This document shows positions 5,512 to 10,900 of a stretch of 10,900 bases of DNA, in pieces. The stretch is from an archaeon. GTDB taxonomy: Archaea; Halobacteriota; Syntropharchaeia; Alkanophagales; Methanospirareceae. The notes beneath the pieces are model-generated. The model worked only from the letters and a program-made list of their open reading frames with translations. It was not told the DNA's origin and did not search any database. The stretch lies in assembly GCA_030019325.1 (NCBI GenBank), contig JASEFB010000046.1, positions 4,390 to 15,289 of the forward strand, written 5' to 3'. The translations under genes were made by a program, and so were the position numbers. Each line of letters opens with the position of its first letter. Position 1 is the stretch's first letter.

Positions 5512-5576
5512 AGTTTTCTTAGCACAGGTTCTTTTTCTAAAAGAAAAAGTGTAAAGAAAGTTTAATCAGAGAAATA
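5512..5576. repeat. Spacer repeat unit 2 (hairpin plus conserved tail)
   Basis: A second copy of the unit at 5424-5492, with the same agcacagg head and gtgtaaagaaagtttaatca tail. Its hairpin differs: ctttttct with agaaaaag, loop aaa. The stem has changed but kept pairing. It ends 47 bp before the protease start, so it probably overlaps that gene's promoter region. Confidence 0.65.
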
Positions 5577-5623
5577 GTTAATAAGCATCCAAGCTCATTC
5601 TAAATTAGGAAAAGAAACCAAAA

Positions 5624-7282
5624 ATGAACCTCTATTCCCTGACGTTGGTGTTGTATCTGTTCTTAATTTACTGGCTGATCGTTTTAGCGCTTGATCGAAA
5701 GGGCATTTTGGAACGATTCAACATTTCGGCATTTGGGCCTGTTTTGATGATAAGGACGAGACGGGGGGAGAGATTATTAGAGCGCTTGGCAAAAGGAAGG
5801 CGAAAGGAACGATTCTGGAGGATCTATGCTAACATCGGAACGATTTTAGTGCTTATAGCAATGACCTTCATGTTTATTCTCGTGGTACGGAGCGTATATG
5901 CCATGGCTCTAATGCCGCCCGAACCAACGAAGCTACATGAGCCAAGGAATTGGCTGCTCATACCAGGATTAAATGAGTTTATACCAATGCTCGCCTGGAT
6001 TGGTTTTGTGATTGCGATAGTGGTACACGAGCTCTCTCATGCCGTATTGAGCACCGTCGAGAAGATAAAAGTGAAATCAATGGGACTTCTGGTTGCATTA
6101 GTGCCAATCGGAGCATTTGCTGAGCCAGACAGCGAGCAACTCTTTGGTGAAAAGAAAAAGGAAAGCGGTAAAAAGAGGGTAGATGCGAGAGAGGCAGGTG
6201 AAACGGAAACGATAGGGAAGAAAGTAGCAACCTCACGTGAACGAACACGCATACTTTCTGCGGGGGTGACCAGCAATTTTGGTGTGGCGTTCATTGCATT
6301 TCTCTTTTTCTTCGCTATTCTCTTCTCCGTACAGCCTGTCAACGATACTATGCTTTTTGTGCATAAAGTTTTGGAAGGAAGCCCTGCGGAAAAATTTGTG
6401 ATAGAATCCGGGATAGTTATAACAGGAATTAACGGGTCGAAGATTACAGACGAAAGCTTGGAGAGGATGAATAAAGCGCTGGAAGAAAAGACAGAGATCG
6501 TCTTCACTGTGTTGGATAAAAATGGAAAAGAGCGGGAGATACTGATAGAAGGAGGTTATGAGAGCGTTGGATTGATAATAGGAGGTGTTGTGGATGGTTC
6601 TCCAGCGTATAAAGCAGGGTTACAAGAAGGTATGAGCATAATAAGAATGGATAATGAGAAGATAGATGACTACGTAGATTTCCAGAATTTTATGAATCAG
6701 ACTATACCTGGGCAAATAGTAGAAGTTGAAACAAAAGGTGGAAAATTTATTGTGGAATTAGAGCAGGTGGATCCTGACGAGAAGGGATACTTAGGCGTTT
6801 TTTTCAATCCATATAATTCCTTAGGAATGATTGTTGTGGATACCAAACTATATTTAGAATCTTTACAAGCATTGCCTTCTTTTTTTGTGTCCCTCTCGCC
6901 ACTTCAGTGGTTGTATGGCTGGGTGCTGCTGACGATCATGCCAATTGATCCTCCTCCTTCTGGGTTCGGTGGTTTTAATCCTCTGCTCATCCATTTATAC
7001 GAGCCGGTGGGTGTTGCATCATTCTTTGGTGGAGGTATTTTTTGGACTGCAGATGTGCTGTTCTGGGTTGGTTGGATTAATTTCTACGTTGGGCTCTTCA
7101 ACTGCCTGCCTGCCGTTCCGCTTGATGGCGGCTATGTATTTAGAGAGATGCTGAACCCGGTGTTAAGGGGTATAAAGGGGGAGAAAAGGAAAGAGAAAAT
7201 CGTAAAGGCAATTGTATCCCTTATAGCGATTGTCATCTTCTCGTCCATCATTTTCATGTTATTCGGTCCTTATCTCCTGTGA
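5624..7282 (+). CDS. Site-2 protease family membrane metalloprotease with PDZ-like region
   Basis: Intramembrane zinc protease (peptidase M50/S2P). The first metal motif is HELSH at 135-139, in a membrane helix (about 120-145). The second is the NCLPAVPLDGG motif at 493-503, whose D501 is the expected third ligand. Other membrane segments lie at about 3-22, 68-92, 148-165, 213-234, 470-492 and 525-548. GAFAEPDSEQL follows the active-site helix, then a charged loop (about 175-205). Residues about 245-385 form one or two PDZ-like modules (SPAYKAGLQEGMSIIRMDNE), which usually gate substrate access. The start has aggaaaag about 9 bp upstream. Substrate unknown: archaeal homologues are candidates for regulated cleavage of membrane proteins. 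It diverges from tiaS and converges with the CBS genes, so it appears monocistronic. Confidence 0.93.
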   Translation: MNLYSLTLVLYLFLIYWLIVLALDRKGILERFNISAFGPVLMIRTRRGERLLERLAKGRRKERFWRIYANIGTILVLIAMTFMFILVVRSVYAMALMPPEPTKLHEPRNWLLIPGLNEFIPMLAWIGFVIAIVVHELSHAVLSTVEKIKVKSMGLLVALVPIGAFAEPDSEQLFGEKKKESGKKRVDAREAGETETIGKKVATSRERTRILSAGVTSNFGVAFIAFLFFFAILFSVQPVNDTMLFVHKVLEGSPAEKFVIESGIVITGINGSKITDESLERMNKALEEKTEIVFTVLDKNGKEREILIEGGYESVGLIIGGVVDGSPAYKAGLQEGMSIIRMDNEKIDDYVDFQNFMNQTIPGQIVEVETKGGKFIVELEQVDPDEKGYLGVFFNPYNSLGMIVVDTKLYLESLQALPSFFVSLSPLQWLYGWVLLTIMPIDPPPSGFGGFNPLLIHLYEPVGVASFFGGGIFWTADVLFWVGWINFYVGLFNCLPAVPLDGGYVFREMLNPVLRGIKGEKRKEKIVKAIVSLIAIVIFSSIIFMLFGPYLL

Positions 7283-7320
7283 AGCAGAAATGAGATCATT
7301 ACCCCAAGCTCAGTGAAAGG

Positions 7321-7803
7321 TTATCGTGCAAAAACACGGATAATATCATCTCGTGTGATAATCCCAACCAATTTCCCCTCCTTATCTACCACAGGGATCC
7401 GGTTAAAATCGTTCTTATGCATAATCCGTGCAGCATCGGAGATAGAGTCTTCGGGTAATATCGTCATTGGTTTCTTTGACATCACGTCCTTTACGTATCC
7501 TTCAAATAGCGCGTCAATTTCCTCAGGGATTCGCTTCACCTCCTTCATGTAGGCGGGTAGAGAGAAGACTGGAAAAGGATTCAGCGGGTCTATATCGGGA
7601 AAGGGAACGGTTGCTGTCAATTTTATAATGTCCGCTTCACTGATAACGCCAACAACCCTCCTCTTGTCATCAATCACCGGCGCACCGCTAATTCGATGCG
7701 CTCTCAAGGTCTCTGCAACGTGCTGAATCCTGTCGTCGGGCTTAAATGCAATAACCTCCTTTGTCATCAGCTCTTTAACCTTAACATTTATCTGCGTTTG
7801 CAT
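7321..7803 (-). CDS. CBS-pair protein (160 aa)
   Basis: A stand-alone Bateman module: two CBS domains that commonly bind adenine nucleotides and regulate a partner. CBS1 (about 8-62) has VKELMTKEVIAFKPDD and GAPVIDDKRRVVGVISEADI. CBS2 (about 105-158) has VKDVMSKKPMTILPEDSISD and RIPVVDKEGKLVGIITRDDI. The linker between them is long and proline-rich (VPFPDIDPLNPFPVFSLP). A strong Shine-Dalgarno (aggagg) lies 7 bp before the ATG. It is 20 bp downstream of its paralogue in the same direction, so the two are probably co-transcribed. It converges with the site-2 protease gene with a 38-bp gap. Some archaeal S2P proteins carry CBS domains, so a functional link is conceivable but unproven. Confidence 0.9.
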   Translation of the reverse strand: MQTQINVKVKELMTKEVIAFKPDDRIQHVAETLRAHRISGAPVIDDKRRVVGVISEADIIKLTATVPFPDIDPLNPFPVFSLPAYMKEVKRIPEEIDALFEGYVKDVMSKKPMTILPEDSISDAARIMHKNDFNRIPVVDKEGKLVGIITRDDIIRVFAR

Positions 7804-7823
7804 GACGGTTTCCTCCTATTTTA

Positions 7824-8285
7824 TCATTCGTATAGCGAAGCGATTATGTCCGCGCGAGTAATAATCCCCACTAACTTCCCCGTTCTGTCCACAACGGGCA
7901 GGCGATTAAACCCTGTTGAGTACATAATCAGTGCAGCATCGTCAATTAAGGTATCCGGCGATACTGTTTCGGGATTCTTTGACATGATCTCTTTCACTCT
8001 CATCCGCCCGGCTTCTTCGATATCCTCCCGGATATTGTGCACGTTTTCACCATGGCGATGTAAAATCTCAAGTGTCGTCAAGAGAGGCGTGTACCAATGA
8101 AACATGTCCAGGAGCTTGAGAATATCAGCCTCACTCACCACGCCAACGACTTCCTCTCGGTCATTGAGAACCGGAGCACCAGATATTTTCTTCGTCCTGA
8201 AGAGCTGTGCAACGTCTGCCACTGAATCGTTCTCATTCACCGTAATAACGTTTCGTGTCATAGCCTCGTCGACCCTTTCCTTCAT
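7824..8285 (-). CDS. CBS-pair protein (153 aa), tandem paralogue
   Basis: First gene of the two-gene CBS unit. CBS1 (about 6-60) has VDEAMTRNVITVNENDSVAD and GAPVLNDREEVVGVVSEADI. CBS2 (about 97-150) has VKEIMSKNPETVSPDTLIDD and RLPVVDRTGKLVGIITRADI. The domains match those of the downstream paralogue closely, but the linkers differ: here it is longer, charged and helical, with the run HRHGENVHNIREDIEEAGR. This suggests tandem duplication followed by linker divergence. An aagaggagtgg Shine-Dalgarno precedes the ATG. A tattttatcat stretch just upstream recurs upstream of the second gene, possibly a trace of the duplication. Confidence 0.9.
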   Translation of the reverse strand: MKERVDEAMTRNVITVNENDSVADVAQLFRTKKISGAPVLNDREEVVGVVSEADILKLLDMFHWYTPLLTTLEILHRHGENVHNIREDIEEAGRMRVKEIMSKNPETVSPDTLIDDAALIMYSTGFNRLPVVDRTGKLVGIITRADIIASLYE

Positions 8286-8362
8286 GGCAAACCACTCCTC
8301 TTCAGCTCTATTTTATCATGAATAGACTCATCTGGATAGATTACACCGTACACATCGTGCGC

Positions 8363-9028
8363 TTACATCCCGCTCTTTATACCAATCGCTTTTCGTATCA
8401 CTTGCGCTATTGGTATCGAACAGATCATATACCAGAGCACCCAGTAAGGAAGGCCGAATATAAAACTGTCTGTGAACGCTTTCTCACCGATCAACGGGAA
8501 AATCACCGCTCCTCCTGCGTAGATTCCTACATATCCCCATATCCACATGAATATCGGTATCGTAATGATACCGATGTAAGCCATGGGCTTCATTTGCTGC
8601 TTGAACATCTCACCGGAGAATTGTGTTTGCTTCCTCATCACCTCTGCTCTCTTCTTCTCTATTCTTTTCATCTTATGCTTGTTGTTCTCACGCTTTGCCT
8701 CCAAGAGCTCTTTTTGAAGCTCCCGTATCTGCTTTTGATACTCCTTCGACTTCTCTATCAACTCCCAATTCATCGTGTATTTCTGGATTACTGACGTGTA
8801 GATACCGGTAATCACCGATAAGATGAGGATGGCGATTAAGAAATTATCAACAAAAGCTGCTAAAGGACCCAGCACGACATCCAAAGCGTCGCCCATTCCT
8901 TCTCTGAGCCCGGGGATGATGAGAATGCCAAACAGCATAAAAAAACCTAAGCCCATAGCTGCACCTTCTAAAACTCTCTTTACCTGCTCTTTCTTTCGTT
9001 GCAGAACTCTCTCTTTAGCTTTCACCAT
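8363..9028 (-). CDS. DUF106 membrane protein, EMC3/TMCO1-like (Oxa1 superfamily)
   Basis: A 221-residue integral membrane protein of the archaeal DUF106 family, related to YidC/Oxa1, EMC3 and TMCO1. The family is thought to help insert membrane proteins. The layout fits: basic N-terminus, membrane helix about 22-40, second helix about 62-82 ending near SVIQKYTMNW. A long charged coiled-coil hairpin (about 90-133, SKEYQKQIRELQKELLEAKR) then has the conserved MRKQTQFSGEMFKQQMKPM region. Two more helices follow at about 149-172 and 192-212. Its own TATA-like box lies just upstream, between it and truA. In many archaea the gene sits near secY and truB; here its neighbours are truA and the CBS genes. 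Confidence 0.9.
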   Translation of the reverse strand: MVKAKERVLQRKKEQVKRVLEGAAMGLGFFMLFGILIIPGLREGMGDALDVVLGPLAAFVDNFLIAILILSVITGIYTSVIQKYTMNWELIEKSKEYQKQIRELQKELLEAKRENNKHKMKRIEKKRAEVMRKQTQFSGEMFKQQMKPMAYIGIITIPIFMWIWGYVGIYAGGAVIFPLIGEKAFTDSFIFGLPYWVLWYMICSIPIAQVIRKAIGIKSGM

Positions 9029-9056
9029 CTCCCATTCCTGATAAATACATGTGCCG

Positions 9057-9069
9057 TTATATATTTAAA
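9057..9069 (-). promoter_or_regulatory. TATA-like box for the DUF106 gene
   Basis: On the minus strand the sequence reads tttaaatatataa, a strong archaeal TATA-box match, centred about 35 bp before the start codon. Transcription beginning about 26 bp downstream would give a leader of about 9 nt. This suggests the gene has a promoter independent of truA. Confidence 0.55.
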
Positions 9070-9102
9070 CATTTACCGCACTTATTGAAGATTTTTCTTA
9101 TT

Positions 9103-9993
9103 CTATTGAGCGTATTCGTTCACCATATCCTCCAGCACTTCTGCCATAGCAGCGTGAAAAATCAAATCCTCTTTTATTCGTGCTGCTATTCTCCTCTTCG
9201 CATATTCATCCTCTACAAATGTAATCCCCTGATAGGAGACATTTTTAAGAACGAGCCCGAAAGCCGGTGCAGGCTCGATTTGCTCCGTTATTCGTAGCTC
9301 CAGAAGGTCTTCAACCCATCTCTTATCCTCCGTGCCACTACCAACCATCTTCAGTGCCGAAACGATCTTCCGCACCATTTTACGGAGAAAGCTCCTTGCC
9401 TCTATATCGATAATGATAAATGAGTTTCTTTTTTCCATACTAACCCGCTTTATCTCCGTTATCCTTGAATAACTCCCAGCTAACGGGGCTCCGCCCCGTT
9501 GACCCCGAAAACCCTGTAAGGGTTTATCGTACTCCTCGTGATTATCTGGCTGAGCGAAGTTAGAGAAATCATGTACTCCAATAAGCAGTTCCGATGCTTC
9601 TCGCATACCGGTGATATCCATACCCACATCTGGCTGTACCCATAAAAAATAGCGGTATTCTCGAGCTATCGCATCTCTGCGGGCATTAAATCCCGAAGGT
9701 GGTTTTGCGATGGCGACTGCCCATATATCCTCGGGAAGCAGACTGTTTATCATCCGGGGTGTTACGTTCGGATGTGCGGTGTCAAAGGAAACAACCTGGG
9801 AGAGCGCATGCACTCCTTTATCAGTCCTACCTGCCGCGGAATAATTTGATGATGCTCGGTCTTCAATGATCTCGAGGTTCTTTAATGCCTTGAAGAGTTC
9901 ACCTTCTATCGTTGGACCTACAGACTGAGGCTGAATCTGAAACCCGTGATACTGGGTGCCGAGGTAACCAATTTTGAGTGCTATTCGTTCCAT
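9103..9993 (-). CDS. truA: tRNA pseudouridine synthase TruA
   Basis: Converts uridines in the tRNA anticodon arm (positions 38-40) to pseudouridine. The 296-residue protein begins MERIALKIGYLGTQYHGFQI. The catalytic aspartate is D58 in GRTDKGVHA (55-63). NSLLPEDIWAVA (83-94), FNARRDAIAREYRYFLW (102-118), GVHDFSNFA (139-147) and FLRKMVRKIVSAL complete the expected blocks. An in-frame stretch of about 16-18 residues (156-173, DKPLQGFRGQRGGAPLAG) lies between the HDFSNFA region and the SYSRITEIKRVS strand. It is encoded by a palindromic repeat, and archaeal TruA proteins normally have only a short loop there. The catalytic core appears intact, so the enzyme is probably functional. It is divergent from trmJ across 111 bp. 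Confidence 0.94.
   Translation of the reverse strand: MERIALKIGYLGTQYHGFQIQPQSVGPTIEGELFKALKNLEIIEDRASSNYSAAGRTDKGVHALSQVVSFDTAHPNVTPRMINSLLPEDIWAVAIAKPPSGFNARRDAIAREYRYFLWVQPDVGMDITGMREASELLIGVHDFSNFAQPDNHEEYDKPLQGFRGQRGGAPLAGSYSRITEIKRVSMEKRNSFIIIDIEARSFLRKMVRKIVSALKMVGSGTEDKRWVEDLLELRITEQIEPAPAFGLVLKNVSYQGITFVEDEYAKRRIAARIKEDLIFHAAMAEVLEDMVNEYAQ
9482..9526 (-). repeat. G/C-rich double-hairpin element, copy 2, in frame within truA
   Basis: A 45-bp unit: hairpin aacggggctccgccccgtt (9482-9500), spacer gaccccg, hairpin aaaccctgtaagggttt (9509-9525). It differs from the intergenic copy at 10851-10895 at one of 45 positions. It is translated without a stop, in a different frame of the second-named hairpin from that used in tiaS. 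Confidence 0.9.
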
Positions 9994-10104
9994 TTACATC
10001 CGTACGCTTCATTCTACAAAATGTTAGTACCCGTAATGTATAATTTATGGATAGAGATAAAAAGAAAAAAACGAGGGAGATTTTTTATAGGTTAAGAAAG
10101 ACGT
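9994..10104. promoter_or_regulatory. Divergent truA/trmJ promoter spacer
   Basis: A 111-bp A/T-rich spacer. On the minus strand cataaattataca (10038-10050) could be the truA TATA box, 45-57 bp before its start. On the plus strand gagataaaaag (near 10054-10064) could serve trmJ. No clear Shine-Dalgarno precedes either start, so short or unstructured leaders are likely. Confidence 0.3.
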
Positions 10105-10812
10105 ATGGAAGTCAGAACAATTCTTGTGGAACCGAAGAGTGAGGAGAATATAGGAGCAGTCGCGCGTGTGATAAAGAACTTTGGCTTCTCCGACCTTTAC
10201 CTGCTCAATCCCCCAGATATAGGGAAGAAGGCAATCGCGGTTGCTTCTCACGCTTACGATGTGCTCAGTGCATGCACAATGGTGACTTCGATAGGAGAGG
10301 CGATTGAGAACTCAGCTCTTGTTGCTGGCACCACCGCTAAGCCCGGCATTTCGGCTAATAAGCATCTTAGAATGCCCTTTTTCTCACCTCGAGAACTAAA
10401 AGAGAAGATTGAAGGTAAACGTGGAACCTTATCCCTTTTGGTTGGTAGAGAAGATCGGGGGCTCTTGAACGAGGAGCTTATGCACTGCGATATCGTCGTG
10501 TGTATCCCTACGAGTCCAGAGTATCCCGTGATGAACCTCTCGCACGCTGTTGCGGTAGTTCTTTACGAATTGAGCGAAGTAGAAACGGCTTCTGGAGGAC
10601 AACCATTAGCACGTGTAGAGGATAAAGAGCGGTTGTTTGCTCATGTGAGAACGTTTCTGGATGAGATAGGCTATAGGGAGCATAAAAAGGAGAAGACCAT
10701 GCTCATGCTGAGAAGAATACTTGGCAGAGCTGAACTCACTGCGAGAGAGGTGCAAACGTTGAGAGGGATATTAAGAAAAGCGGAATGGAAAATTGGGAAA
10801 GGTAAAACGTAA
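10105..10812 (+). CDS. trmJ: Archaeal TrmJ-like tRNA 2'-O-methyltransferase (SPOUT/SpoU family)
   Basis: Uses S-adenosylmethionine to methylate a ribose 2'-OH. Archaeal TrmJ acts on C32 of the tRNA anticodon loop. The 235-residue protein shows the SpoU motifs in order: motif 1 VEPKSEENIGAVARVIKNFG (8-27), motif 2 LLVGREDRGLLNEEL (111-125), and motif 3 CIPTSPEYPVMNLSHAVAVV (133-152), which belongs to the trefoil knot that binds the cofactor. The C-terminal helical region (about 190-228, KKEKTMLMLRRILGRAEL, LRGILR) matches the TrmJ extension and separates it from plain TrmL or TrmH. The start is the first ATG of the frame and begins directly with the family's first strand. It diverges from truA, another anticodon-arm enzyme. 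Confidence 0.9.
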   Translation: MEVRTILVEPKSEENIGAVARVIKNFGFSDLYLLNPPDIGKKAIAVASHAYDVLSACTMVTSIGEAIENSALVAGTTAKPGISANKHLRMPFFSPRELKEKIEGKRGTLSLLVGREDRGLLNEELMHCDIVVCIPTSPEYPVMNLSHAVAVVLYELSEVETASGGQPLARVEDKERLFAHVRTFLDEIGYREHKKEKTMLMLRRILGRAELTAREVQTLRGILRKAEWKIGKGKT

Positions 10813-10850
10813 GTACTTGCATAGCTGGACAATAAATCCCAATTTCAAAT

Positions 10851-10895
10851 AACGGGGCTTCGCCCCGTTGACCCCGAAAACCCTGTAAGGGTTTA
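10851..10895 (+). repeat. G/C-rich double-hairpin element, copy 3, intergenic
   Basis: A 45-bp unit: aacggggcttcgccccgtt, spacer gaccccg, aaaccctgtaagggttta. It matches the truA copy at 44 of 45 positions. It lies 38 bp after the trmJ stop, at the window edge. Whether it enters another gene beyond 10900 cannot be seen. Confidence 0.9.
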
Positions 10896-10900
10896 CTACC

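Noticed and set aside
4937..10895. CRISPR array
   Set aside because: The copies are thousands of bases apart, lie inside genes and have no regular spacers; no cas gene is present.

Overview
The window looks like an accessory-rich stretch of a euryarchaeal chromosome. TiaS (archaeal tRNA-Ile2 agmatidine synthetase), archaeal TrmJ, a DUF106/EMC3-like membrane protein, an archaeal TruA, A/T-rich TATA-like boxes and short leaders all point to Archaea. The mix of IS200 elements, a group II intron, a nuclease/lamin-tail lipoprotein and a DUF7309/DUF6930-type protein would suit the methanogen/ANME (Methanomicrobia) side. That finer placement is inference.

Positions 1-2700 are a scarred region. An IS200-type transposase gene, open at the window's left edge, ends in a right-end hairpin. 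It abuts the 3' remnant of a disrupted gene. Two small ORFs follow: a cysteine-bearing one that carries a second IS200-like end hairpin, and a hydrophobic one split by a 725-nt group II intron with no reverse transcriptase. Joining the predicted exons restores its frame. Next comes a lipoprotein with SNase and lamin-tail-like parts, broken by two frameshifts. From 2876 there is an intact DUF7309/DUF6930-like gene, convergent with tiaS.

Positions 3900-10900 are mostly housekeeping. tiaS and a site-2 protease gene are divergent across a 307-bp spacer filled with palindromic repeats. The protease gene converges with a pair of tandem CBS-domain genes. Beyond these lie the DUF106 gene and truA on the minus strand, and trmJ divergent from truA. 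Three genes (tiaS, truA, trmJ) modify tRNA.

The most striking feature cuts across these regions: at least two families of short palindromic elements lie inside protein-coding genes in frame. A G/C-rich element of about 45 bp with two hairpins adds about 15-25 residues to TiaS and to TruA, with a third copy at the right end of the window. An A/T-rich hairpin-plus-tail element occurs three times in the IS200 transposase, and related copies fill the tiaS/protease spacer. Each falls where the family normally has few or no residues, and the stems differ between copies while keeping complementarity. This recalls the Rickettsia palindromic elements (RPEs), here in an archaeal setting.
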